From Pseudomonadota bacterium (lineage in GTDB: Bacteria; Pseudomonadota; Alphaproteobacteria; Acetobacterales; Acetobacteraceae), in contig JAKBCX010000001.1 in assembly GCA_021807465.1 (NCBI GenBank), positions 1-21,412 of the forward strand: 21,412 bases of DNA, read 5' to 3'. Numbering within the stretch: position 1 is the first letter of the stretch; each line of letters opens with the position of its first letter. Shown here piece by piece: positions 1 to 7,466 of this stretch. The notes under the pieces were generated by a model, which was not told the DNA's origin, did no database searches, and saw only the letters and a program-made list of their open reading frames with translations. Made by a program: the position numbers and the translations under genes.

Positions 1-674
1 AGCTCCCACGCATTGCCGGCGGCGAGGCTCAGGCCATCCGTGTCGGTCAGCAACTTCTTTATCTCGCGGTTGGAGCGCGCGCTGGTGGCGAGAATATCGG
101 TGCAGAGCGAATCCGTTTGCGCGTCCAACTCCGCCTCCGGCACGGCGAAATTGGCCAGCCCCATGGCGGCGGCCTCGATGCCCGAATAGGTGCGGGCGGA
201 GAACATCATCTCCTTGGCCTTGGCCATGCCCACGCGGCGCGGCAAGCGCTGGGTCAGGCCCCAGATAGGCACAAGGTCGAATTTTGCATGTGTGTCGGCA
301 AAGCGCGCGGTTTCGGCGGCGATGATGATGTCCGCGGCCAGCACCAGTTCCAGCCCGCCCGTATAGCAATGGCCGCGCACGCTGGCGATAACGGGGAAGG
401 GCAGGGTGGCGAGCCGCTCCACCAGCCCGTTCTCTATCCGCTCCGCGCGCCCGGCTTCGGTGCCAGAGGCCAAATCATCCAGGTCGTGCCCCGCGCAAAA
501 GCTGCGCCCCGCGCCGCTCAGCACCAGGCAGCCAATGGCGGTGTAATCCAGCCGGTCGAGATGCCGCGCGATCTCCTCGAACATTGAGACATTCAGTGCG
601 TTCAGCCTGTCTGGCCGGTTGAGGGTGAGGCGGCAGAGCCGGTCTTGCACGGTGCAGGTTATGGTTTCGGTCAT
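1..674 (-). CDS. Enoyl-CoA hydratase/isomerase (crotonase) family protein, C-terminus cut by window edge
   Basis: Crotonase-fold enzyme expected to act on a CoA thioester in the cytoplasm. About 224 residues are visible from an ATG at 674; family members usually have about 255-260, so some 30 C-terminal residues lie outside. The LNRPDRLNAL motif (about 18-27) and the oxyanion-hole stretch GRSFCAGHDL (about 56-65) are clear. In the second oxyanion segment, GHCYTGGLEL, Glu109 matches the first catalytic glutamate of classical hydratases. The second glutamate position is His129 (FADTH), a pattern of many hydratase paralogues of uncertain chemistry. An AAGGA ribosome binding site lies about 10 bases upstream. 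The gene follows the CoA-transferase by 24 bases on the same strand and is very probably co-transcribed with it. The exact substrate and reaction (hydration, isomerisation or other) cannot be told from sequence. Confidence 0.9.
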   Translation of the reverse strand, partial: MTETITCTVQDRLCRLTLNRPDRLNALNVSMFEEIARHLDRLDYTAIGCLVLSGAGRSFCAGHDLDDLASGTEAGRAERIENGLVERLATLPFPVIASVRGHCYTGGLELVLAADIIIAAETARFADTHAKFDLVPIWGLTQRLPRRVGMAKAKEMMFSARTYSGIEAAAMGLANFAVPEAELDAQTDSLCTDILATSARSNREIKKLLTDTDGLSLAAGNAWE

Positions 675-698
675 ACAGCGTATATCCTTGCGGTTTTG

Positions 699-3086
699 TC
701 AGCGTATGGCGCCGGTTTGCATCAGCCGTTCCTGCTCGGCGGCGGGCAGGCGCAGGATTTCGCCAAACACGTAGGCGTTGTGCTCACCCAAACGCGGCGC
801 GCCATCGGTAATTGCCGCGCCATCGCTCAGCCGCCAGGCCGGGCCGAGCGTGGCTTTGGTTTCGCCCGCGCCATCTGTTACGTAACGGTAGAAGCCACGC
901 GCCCAGAGGTGGTCATCGGCCACAAGGTCAAGCGAATTCGCGCTCTTGGCGGCGGCGATGCCTTGCGCTTGCAGGCGTGTGGCGAGTTCCTGGGCATCCT
1001 GCCCGCGCGTCCAGCCTGCCAGCAGATCATCCAGCGCGGCCTCGCTGGCCTTGCGCGCCGGCAATGTGGCAAAGCGCGGATCATCGGCCAGGCTGGGTTG
1101 GCCCATGGCCGCGCATAGGGCGCGCCAGGCGGTATCGCCGGGTATAGCGATGCTGATCCAATCCTCATCGCCGCACGGGTATACGCCGTGCGGTGCCATG
1201 TCCGGATGACGGTTGCCGTCGCAATGCGCGATGCGTTTGTTCAGGCTGTAATCCATGAACACATCGCCGATCATGCTGGTCATGGTTTCCACTGCGGAAA
1301 TATCGATGAACTGCCCTTCACCCGTTTGCTGCCTGTGCAGCAGCGCCACCAGCGCGGCATAGGCGGCGGCGGTGCCGAAGCTGGAATCGGCATAACGCAC
1401 ATTCATCCCCTGCGGTGTTTCGCCTTCATACCCTACCAAGGCGCTCACCCCGCTAAGCGCCACAAAGCAGGGCGCGTAGCCGGTTTGGTAAGCCAGCGGC
1501 CCGTCATTACCGTACATGCCCATGGAGACATAGATAATGCCCGGATGCGCCGCCTTCACGGCCTCGTAGCCCAGCCCTAAGCGGTCTATGGCGCCGGGGC
1601 GCAGATTTTCCACCACAATATCGCACTGGCCGATCAGCTCTTTCAGCAGCGCAACGCCCTCTTTCGACTTCATGTCAATCTGCACGCTCAGCTTTTGCGG
1701 ATTCACCGCCTGAAAGCCCGGCGCGTTGTTGATGTCATCCACCCCGTAAGAGCGCGTTACGTCGATGGAGCCGAGACTTTCCACGCGGATGACTTCCGCG
1801 CCGAGATAGGCGAGGTGCTTGCCCACGCATGGCCCGGCCCATACTTTGGTCAGCTCCAGCACGCGCACGCCCTCCAGCGGCCCGCCACGGCGTTTTATGG
1901 GACCGGCCCGGCCCTGTTCCAGCGGCTTTGGTGCTGCGGGTTTCCGCAGCGCGGCTTTATCATGCTGCCCCAGCAGTGGCGCGGGGCGCTGGATGCGCGC
2001 CGGCGTGGCGCTGAGCTTATAGGGCGTGGTGGGGTATAGCGCGCGGCCCTGCACGGGGTGTTCCACCTCCGTAAAAAAGCCGCGATGCTGGAGCTGCGCC
2101 GAGCGCGGCAAATCGCTCACATTATTTACCGGCGCCAGCGTCAGCCCTTGTTTCTGCGCGGCGGCGGCGGCATCGTCCTTGCCCAGACTTTTGAGCCAGT
2201 TGGTGATATGGCGGCGGCATGTGGCAATACGTTCCGGCGTCAACCCGCGCTCCATCCAGTTGGCGGGAAAATCATCCATCCACGCCGTATCATCCAGTAA
2301 TTGGCGAATAGCCTCCCAATGCGAGGGGGCGGACATCCAGATATACACAAACCCGTCGCGGCACGGGAAAATACCGGATGGCCCGCCAAGGTCGAACGAG
2401 GTGCGGCTGGTGCCTACCTCCATATCGCCCGCCACCATCTGCGCCAGCACGTAATCCACGCGCGAGGCCATGACCTCCTGCTTGGATAAATCGATGAACC
2501 GGCCGCGTCCTTGCGTGCCGTGCCCATACAGGCAGGCGGCGATGCACATGGCCGCGTCCAGCCCGGCTTCGTAACTTACCTGGAAACGCCCGGCCCCTTT
2601 CAGCGGCGGGCGGCTGGGGGTGGCGGCGCTTGGCGTATGGTAGCCCCAGCCGCTGGCCTGCATCACGGTCAGGTCTTCCGCATGGGCGCGCCCGGCGGGC
2701 GCGTTCTGGCCGAACGGGGTTATGGCGCATAGGGTAAGGTGTGGATAGGCTTCAGGCGTCAGCCCGATATTCGCCAGCCAGCCGGGGGCATGGCCGTCGA
2801 TAACCGCATCCGCATCTTCCAGCAGCGCGGCCAGCCGGGCGCGGCCTTCCGCCGTTTCCAAATCCAGCGTGAGTGAGTGCTTGTTGGTGTTGAGGTAGGC
2901 AAATAGCCCGCTATCTTCGGGGCCTGTGCCGCTGGCCGCGAACGGGCCAAGGCGGCGCGTGGGGCTGCCTTCGGGCGGTTCGATTTTTAGCACATTGGCG
3001 CCGAAATCGGCCAGCAGCTTGCCGCAATATTCACCGCAAACGCTCCCGCCAAGCTCGATGATTTTGAAATGGCGCAACGCGGACAA
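699..3086 (-). CDS. Tandem-domain CaiB/BaiF (family III) CoA-transferase
   Basis: Two complete family III CoA-transferase modules are fused in one chain. The family moves CoA from an acyl-CoA donor to a carboxylic acid. I chose the TTG at 3086 (795 aa) because GGGGAG sits 6 bases upstream and the domain starts immediately (LSALRHFKIIELGG). The frame stays open upstream to ATGs at 3146 and 3191, but that stretch is low-complexity basic sequence. Module 1 covers about residues 1-370, a proline/lysine-rich linker about 370-405, and module 2 about 405-795, beginning GVRVLELTKVWAGP. Module 2 keeps the catalytic aspartate context YADSSFG (Asp567). In module 1 the aligned position is serine (Ser171 in SYEAG), so that half may be structural or use other chemistry. 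It is divergent from the GntR regulator and is the first gene of an operon with the downstream crotonase. Confidence 0.88.
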   Translation of the reverse strand: MSALRHFKIIELGGSVCGEYCGKLLADFGANVLKIEPPEGSPTRRLGPFAASGTGPEDSGLFAYLNTNKHSLTLDLETAEGRARLAALLEDADAVIDGHAPGWLANIGLTPEAYPHLTLCAITPFGQNAPAGRAHAEDLTVMQASGWGYHTPSAATPSRPPLKGAGRFQVSYEAGLDAAMCIAACLYGHGTQGRGRFIDLSKQEVMASRVDYVLAQMVAGDMEVGTSRTSFDLGGPSGIFPCRDGFVYIWMSAPSHWEAIRQLLDDTAWMDDFPANWMERGLTPERIATCRRHITNWLKSLGKDDAAAAAQKQGLTLAPVNNVSDLPRSAQLQHRGFFTEVEHPVQGRALYPTTPYKLSATPARIQRPAPLLGQHDKAALRKPAAPKPLEQGRAGPIKRRGGPLEGVRVLELTKVWAGPCVGKHLAYLGAEVIRVESLGSIDVTRSYGVDDINNAPGFQAVNPQKLSVQIDMKSKEGVALLKELIGQCDIVVENLRPGAIDRLGLGYEAVKAAHPGIIYVSMGMYGNDGPLAYQTGYAPCFVALSGVSALVGYEGETPQGMNVRYADSSFGTAAAYAALVALLHRQQTGEGQFIDISAVETMTSMIGDVFMDYSLNKRIAHCDGNRHPDMAPHGVYPCGDEDWISIAIPGDTAWRALCAAMGQPSLADDPRFATLPARKASEAALDDLLAGWTRGQDAQELATRLQAQGIAAAKSANSLDLVADDHLWARGFYRYVTDGAGETKATLGPAWRLSDGAAITDGAPRLGEHNAYVFGEILRLPAAEQERLMQTGAIR

Positions 3087-3321
3087 CGTATACTCCCCGA
3101 TAAGTTTGGCACGCCGGTACGGGGCGGCTTTTGTGTCCCCTAGCATCCGCGCCGCCTTTTTGGCTCTGCTCCGGCTTGTCCCTGGCGGCATTATTACCTG
3201 CCGGATGCGGCATTCTCCGCTGCAAGTTTGGGCGAGGTTTGGCGTACATCAAGGGGTTAGGCGGAGTTTACGCCATTTGGCCCAGCTTGCCACTGGGGGT
3301 CGCGCCGCGTTAGGCAAAATT
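3087..3321. promoter_or_regulatory. Divergent promoter/operator region between CoA-transferase and GntR regulator
   Basis: These 235 bases separate the proposed starts of two divergent operons and are the natural place for autoregulation by the GntR protein. An inverted repeat, TGGCGTA (3240-3246) and TACGCCA (3269-3275), has a 22-base spacer. GTTTGGC occurs at 3104-3110 and again at 3237-3243. I see no convincing -35/-10 pair. If the CoA-transferase starts at 3146 or 3191 instead, the region shrinks but still includes the inverted repeat. Confidence 0.45.
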
Positions 3322-4020
3322 GTGGAACAATTTTACCAAACCATCCAGGGCCAGGACGAAGCGGAGCGCGACGGAACCAGCGCTTCGCGCAAAGTCTCGC
3401 GCGGCATTATGCGGGCGCTTGAGCAAGGGCGGCTGGTGCCGGGGCAGCGCCTGGTGGAAACCAGCCTGGCGGTGGAATACGGCGTTGGCCGCAACGCGGT
3501 GCGCGAGGCTGTGCAATGGCTGGCGGCGCATGGCGTTATAGATGTCACGCGCCACCGCTCAGCCTCTATCCGCCGGCTGGATGCGGCTGAGACGCAGGAT
3601 GTGCTGGAAGTGGCGGAAGCCGTGCTCGGGCTTTTATTGAAGGCAGCGGCAAGGAATTTTCAACCGGCCCGGCACGGGGCAAGGCTGCGCGCGGGGCTGG
3701 AGGACGTGGCCCAGGCGGTGCCCGGGGTGTTTGCCAGGGCGAGGCGGCATTTCTACGCCGCGCTGCTGGAGATTAGCGGCAGCCGCGAGCTGCACCGGCT
3801 GTTCCCCGCCATCGGGCTGCATGTGCTGCTTGCCCAGTACCGCGCCGTGGCGGCCATGCCGCACGGGTTGGATATGTTCCGCGCCATGGCCGAAGCCGTG
3901 GCCAATAACGACGTGGAACATGCCCAGGCGCTGGGGCGCGCGCATATCAGCCAGCTTCGCCAGATTATCCTACAATTCACTAACCACGAACCATTCCACG
4001 AAAAAGGGAACGCGCCATGA
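3322..4020 (+). CDS. GntR-family transcriptional regulator (FadR/FCD subfamily)
   Basis: DNA-binding regulator, expected to sense an acid or acyl-CoA ligand and control the surrounding catabolic genes. I chose the GTG at 3322 (232 aa), which fits the usual 220-240 residues. The frame is open far upstream, but that sequence is antisense to the CoA-transferase and has no domain. Residues about 20-85 form the winged helix: KVSRGIMRALEQGRLVPGQR, then the recognition region EYGVGRNAVREAVQWLAAHG. The rest is the helical FCD ligand domain, with the conserved HFYAALLEISGSRELHRLF segment and a late AHISQL histidine helix. The stop codon overlaps the ATG of the next gene (ATGA, 4017-4020), so the two are translationally coupled. 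The ribosome binding site for GTG 3322 is weak (TAGG), so the exact start is less sure than the identity. Confidence 0.85.
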   Translation: MEQFYQTIQGQDEAERDGTSASRKVSRGIMRALEQGRLVPGQRLVETSLAVEYGVGRNAVREAVQWLAAHGVIDVTRHRSASIRRLDAAETQDVLEVAEAVLGLLLKAAARNFQPARHGARLRAGLEDVAQAVPGVFARARRHFYAALLEISGSRELHRLFPAIGLHVLLAQYRAVAAMPHGLDMFRAMAEAVANNDVEHAQALGRAHISQLRQIILQFTNHEPFHEKGNAP

Positions 4021-4985
4021 AAAAAGACGATATCCGCCCGCCGCCGGAAGAGATCATTCTGTACGAAAAAGACCCCAAGACCAAGATCGCGACCATTACC
4101 CTCAACCGGCCGGATGCGCTCAACTCGCCCACCATCGCCGCGCGGCTGCGCTATGCCAAGCTCCTGCACCGCGCCAATGTGGATGACGATGTAAAGGTGC
4201 TGGTCATTCGCGGCGTGGGCAGTAACCTTGGCGGCGGGGCGGATTTGGCCGAGCAGGCCGACATGCTGGGCGATAACCCGGATTTCTCGCTGCTGCATGA
4301 ATTCGAGATTGGCGCGGATGAGGATGTAAAATACCCGCCCAAGGGCAGCTACCGCTATTTGGCGCAGCTTACCCAGCTCTACGCCAATTCCAATTTCGGT
4401 TGCCGTAGCCTTCAGGATTTCAAGAAAATATCCATCCTGGAAGTAAAAGGCTATTGCTATGGCTGGCATTTCTACCAGGCCGCCGATGCCGATATGATTA
4501 TCTCCTCCGACGATGCGCTGTTCGGCCATCCCTCTTTCCGTTACGTGGGCTGGGGGCCGCGCATGTGGCAATGGGCCGAGACGATGGGCCTGCGTAAATT
4601 CATGGAGATGGTGTTCACGGGCCGCCCCTTCACCGCGAAGGAAATGTACGACTGCAACTTCGTCAACGCCATCGTCCCGCGCGACAAGCTGGAGGATGAG
4701 GTGGCGAAATACGCCCATGCCTGCGCCGTCAACCGCCCGACCGACACTGTGTATATGCTGAAAACATTGTTTGAGACCTTCAAGCAGCAGAAGGGCGAAT
4801 ATATGGGCAGCGTGCTTACCGGCTGGCTGGAATCCATGCTGCCGGTTGTAAAAAACGATGGCAGTGAGTTGCGGCTTGACGATGACACGTTCGACAAGGG
4901 CGTGAACAATGCAGTGAAAGACAATGACGAATTCTACCCGCCTGAATGGCGCCTGAGCAAATCTGGCCGCCGCAAGGCGCAATAA
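4017..4985 (+). CDS. Atypical crotonase-superfamily protein lacking both classical catalytic glutamates
   Basis: A 322-residue crotonase-fold protein, longer than the usual 260. ATITLNRPDALNSP (about 25-38) and GGGADLAE (about 72-79) mark the CoA-binding fold and first oxyanion-hole strand. The second oxyanion segment reads GYCYGWHFYQAAD: the position of the first catalytic glutamate (rat mitochondrial Glu144) is Tyr153. The second (Glu164) is Ser173 in FGHPS. An insertion around residues 85-130 follows the first motif, and the C-terminus (about 255-322) is long and charged. Simple hydration is therefore unlikely; crotonases also carry out isomerisation, C-C bond cleavage, decarboxylation and dehalogenation. 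The gene is coupled to the GntR gene by a 4-base overlap, with AAAGGGA about 8 bases before the ATG, and the aldo/keto reductase follows after 12 bases. The fold is certain, the reaction unknown. Confidence 0.88.
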   Translation: MKKDDIRPPPEEIILYEKDPKTKIATITLNRPDALNSPTIAARLRYAKLLHRANVDDDVKVLVIRGVGSNLGGGADLAEQADMLGDNPDFSLLHEFEIGADEDVKYPPKGSYRYLAQLTQLYANSNFGCRSLQDFKKISILEVKGYCYGWHFYQAADADMIISSDDALFGHPSFRYVGWGPRMWQWAETMGLRKFMEMVFTGRPFTAKEMYDCNFVNAIVPRDKLEDEVAKYAHACAVNRPTDTVYMLKTLFETFKQQKGEYMGSVLTGWLESMLPVVKNDGSELRLDDDTFDKGVNNAVKDNDEFYPPEWRLSKSGRRKAQ

Positions 4986-4997
4986 TCGGTTTGCGCC

Positions 4998-6041
4998 ATG
5001 CACTATACTAGGCTCGGCAATACGGGGCTTCTTGTCTCGCGCCTCGGTTTTGGCGCCGCCACTTTCACGCAGGGCAACCAGAGCATCGCCACGCTTTATA
5101 AAGTGGGGGCGCAACTGGCGGACCAGCTTGTGGGGCGCTGCCTCGATGCGGGTGTGACACTATTCGACACATCCGATGTTTATGCCGATGGTGAATCGGA
5201 AACCCTGCTTGGCGCCGCGCTTAAGCCACACCGGGATAAAATTGTGCTGACCACAAAGGTTGGCAATCGCGGCACCACGGACCGCGACTTGTTACGCGGC
5301 AATCTCTCGCGCCGCCATATCATCTGGTCCGCCGAGCAGAGCCTGAGACGGCTGGGCACGGATTGGCTCGACCTCTATGTGGCGCACCGCGAGGATTTAT
5401 ACACGCCGCTTGAGGAAACGCTGGAGGCCTTCGATGCGCTCGTGCGTGCGGGCAAGGTGCGCTATATCGGCTTCTCCAACTGGTCCGCTTGGAAGGTGGC
5501 GGCTGCGATGGAGCTGCAGAAATCCCGCTATTGGGCGCCATTCACCCATGGGCAGATGTATTATTCATTGCTGGGCCGCGATGTGGAGCGCGATATGCTG
5601 CCCATGATGCGCCATTATGGACTCGGCATGACCGTGTGGGGACCGCTTGCTTTTGGCTTCCTCTCCGGCGCCTATGGCCGCGAGGATCTTTCCAAGCCGG
5701 ATAACCGGTTTTCCAGTTTTGATATGCTGAAATTCGACCGGGAAAAAGCCTTCGCCCTGCTCGATATTCTGCGCGAAGCAGCATCCGCGCGCGGCATCAG
5801 CGTGGCTCAGCTTTCTCTGGCTTGGCTGCTGAACCGCCCCGGCGTGAGCAGCGTACTGATGGGCGCCACGAAGCTGCGCCAGCTTGAGGATAATCTCGGC
5901 GCGGCGGATATTATTCTGACGGATGAGGAAATGCGGCGCCTGAACGAGGCCACTGCAATCAAGCCGCTCTACCCCAGCGCGGATTGGATAGAGCCGGACC
6001 GCCGCGTGGCCAGGGCGCTGCGCGGCGGTCCTGGTGCCTAG
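4998..6041 (+). CDS. Aldo/keto reductase family oxidoreductase
   Basis: NADPH-dependent (alpha/beta)8-barrel oxidoreductase that interconverts aldehydes or ketones and alcohols. The 347 residues begin MHYTRLGNTGLLVSRLGFG, the typical family N-terminus. The catalytic tetrad is visible as Asp57 and Tyr62 (LFDTSDVYADGESE), Lys87 (LTTKVG) and His130 (LYVAH). GKVRYIGFSNW (about 152-162) is the family motif after the histidine, and the cofactor-binding end (about 285-310) contains SSVLMGATKLRQLEDNLGA. It sits 12 bases after the atypical crotonase and probably belongs to the GntR-crotonase operon. Its stop codon overlaps the end of the convergent SnoaL-like gene by 4 bases (6038-6041). The substrate cannot be read from sequence. 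Confidence 0.92.
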   Translation: MHYTRLGNTGLLVSRLGFGAATFTQGNQSIATLYKVGAQLADQLVGRCLDAGVTLFDTSDVYADGESETLLGAALKPHRDKIVLTTKVGNRGTTDRDLLRGNLSRRHIIWSAEQSLRRLGTDWLDLYVAHREDLYTPLEETLEAFDALVRAGKVRYIGFSNWSAWKVAAAMELQKSRYWAPFTHGQMYYSLLGRDVERDMLPMMRHYGLGMTVWGPLAFGFLSGAYGREDLSKPDNRFSSFDMLKFDREKAFALLDILREAASARGISVAQLSLAWLLNRPGVSSVLMGATKLRQLEDNLGAADIILTDEEMRRLNEATAIKPLYPSADWIEPDRRVARALRGGPGA

Positions 6042-6496
6042 GCCGGCACGCGGATAAAAGTAGGGGTGCTGTCGAACTTGGCGATCAGCCACTCGCCATC
6101 CGCCCCGCGCCGCACCAGCATGCGCACATCGGCCGCCGAGGCTGGGTCGGCATGCTTGGTGCCGGATTTCATGCCGGCCGTGGAGAAATAGATGAGCGAG
6201 AAGCCGATGCTGGCCTCGTTGGCGCTGGTGAAGGTGGTGCGCAGATTGGCCAGCATGTGCCGGTGCACTGGCACGCCCTCCGGCGTGGCGCCAAGCGTTT
6301 CCAGGCGCTCCTTGTAGAATTGCACTACGGCGTCGCGGCCCGTGCGCGGACCGCCGCGCACAGTGTAGCTGCAATCCTCGGTGATCAGCCCGGCGATGTT
6401 GGTGCCGTTATTCACGTCCAGCTCATACGACCATTCATTGATCAATTGCTGGATCTCGACCACGGCAACGGCTTGCTCTGGGGTGAATTTGGCCAC
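6038..6496 (-). CDS. SnoaL-like / NTF2-like domain protein
   Basis: A 152-residue protein of the SnoaL_4/NTF2-like cone fold. Start is the GTG at 6496, with an AGGGAG ribosome binding site 5 bases upstream. The order is typical: an N-terminal helix EIQQLINEWSYELDVNN, a turn LITEDCSYTVRGGPRTGRDAVVQFYKERL, the strand region VPVHRHMLANLRTTF, and a terminal strand DGEWLIAKFDSTPTF. Members include ring-hydroxylating dioxygenase beta subunits, steroid isomerases, lyases, dehydratases and non-enzymatic ligand binders, so the fold alone does not give a function. It lies 65 bases after the SDR gene on the same strand, suggesting an SDR-SnoaL operon working on the same metabolite as the neighbouring CoA enzymes. 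Confidence 0.8.
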   Translation of the reverse strand: MAKFTPEQAVAVVEIQQLINEWSYELDVNNGTNIAGLITEDCSYTVRGGPRTGRDAVVQFYKERLETLGATPEGVPVHRHMLANLRTTFTSANEASIGFSLIYFSTAGMKSGTKHADPASAADVRMLVRRGADGEWLIAKFDSTPTFIRVPA

Positions 6497-6561
6497 GTTA
6501 GCTCCCTCTAACTTGTATGAAACGTGAGCGTACCTAGGCGCGCATTCACCCCGCGGTCAAC

Positions 6562-7341
6562 TTACAGCCCCGTATTTTCCGCGCCCATGCCGGAAAAGCC
6601 TATGCAATACCCGCCATCCACAGGCAGAACAACGCCGGTAATGTACGAGGCTTCGCCGCTGGCCAGGAACAAGGCGGCGGCGGCAATCTCGCTCGCCAGC
6701 CCCCAGCGCTTCAGCGGAATGCCCGCCAGGGTGGGTGCACCCGGCGGCGGCTCGGCATGGGTTTTCGAGGCCGGTACAAGCCCGGTCCAAATGGTGCCCG
6801 GCGCCACCGCGTTTACGCGGATATTGTAATTGGCGTAGTCCAGCGCCGCGGCCTTGGTCATCTGGTTCACGCCCGCCTTGGCCGCGCCGTAAATGGAGTG
6901 GTGCTTCCACCCCACCACACCAGACGCCGAGGTGGTGTTCACGATGGACCCGCCCCCCGTCTTCATCATCGACATCACGCCATATTTGATGCCGAAGAAC
7001 ACGCCGCGCAGATTCACGGAATGAACCTTGTCCCAGGCCTCGGTGCTTTGCTCGTGCAGCGGCGCCATGCCGCCGCCAAACCCGGCATTGTTGCAGAGAA
7101 TATCAATGCGCCCGAATTTCTTTTCGGCGGCCTCGATCATGGCCTGCACATCAGCCTCTTCCGCCACATTGGCATGCACGGCAATCGCGGCATCGCCCAG
7201 GCCGGCCGCCACTTCGTCCTGCTGGCCGCTAATATCGGCCAGAACCAGCTTCGCGCCCTCGGCCGCGAACATCTGCGCCATGGCCTTGCCCATGCCCGAG
7301 CCTGCGCCTGTAATGACAGCAACCTTATCCCTCAGTCTCAT
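6562..7341 (-). CDS. Short-chain dehydrogenase/reductase (classical SDR)
   Basis: NAD(P)(H)-dependent Rossmann-fold oxidoreductase of 259 residues, the classical SDR length. The ATG at 7341 follows AAGGAA closely and begins directly with the fold (MRLRDKVAVITGAGSGMG). The frame is open upstream to 7527 but would run antisense into the neighbouring gene. Motifs are the nucleotide-binding TGAGSGMG (11-18), LADIS after strand 2 (an acidic residue favouring NAD), CNNAG (83-87), the active-site Asn110, Ser138, Tyr151 and Lys155 (YGAAK), and NAVAPGTIWT near the substrate loop. It probably oxidises or reduces a hydroxyl/keto group in the catabolic block; 3-hydroxyacyl-CoA is one possibility. It leads a two-gene unit with the SnoaL-like gene. 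Confidence 0.93.
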   Translation of the reverse strand: MRLRDKVAVITGAGSGMGKAMAQMFAAEGAKLVLADISGQQDEVAAGLGDAAIAVHANVAEEADVQAMIEAAEKKFGRIDILCNNAGFGGGMAPLHEQSTEAWDKVHSVNLRGVFFGIKYGVMSMMKTGGGSIVNTTSASGVVGWKHHSIYGAAKAGVNQMTKAAALDYANYNIRVNAVAPGTIWTGLVPASKTHAEPPPGAPTLAGIPLKRWGLASEIAAAALFLASGEASYITGVVLPVDGGYCIGFSGMGAENTGL

Positions 7342-7466
7342 CCCCAAATTCCTTGTTCTGCGGCGCCGGGCAAAGCCCCGCGCATGGGTCAAAAGCATGA
7401 GGCAGGATTGCCAATGCCCACCCAACTGCGTTAGCACCATGCTAATAAAGCGTTCAGGAGGTGTCC
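7342..7466. promoter_or_regulatory. Divergent intergenic region between SDR and transglutaminase-like genes
   Basis: This 125-base gap must carry promoters for both divergent genes. On the plus side a possible -35, TTGCCA, lies at 7408-7413. Seventeen bases downstream the -10 place is occupied by the left arm of an inverted repeat (7431-7445), which does not look like a good -10. AGGAGG at 7456-7461 is a strong ribosome binding site fixing the ATG at 7467. Confidence 0.4.
7431..7445. promoter_or_regulatory. Perfect 6-base inverted repeat, possible operator
   Basis: TTAGCA-CCA-TGCTAA has perfect arms and a 3-base centre, about 10 bases before the ribosome binding site of the transglutaminase-like gene. 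Spacing and symmetry suit a dimeric helix-turn-helix regulator. No cognate regulator can be assigned, and a chance occurrence is possible. Confidence 0.35.

Noticed and set aside
2926..3321. N-terminal extension of the GntR frame
   Set aside because: It runs antisense into the CoA-transferase gene and contains no domain; GTG 3322 gives the normal family length.
7368..7378. GGGC-AAA-GCCC as an intrinsic terminator
   Set aside because: Only four pairs, no T-tract, and it lies at the start of a divergent region where no transcript should end.
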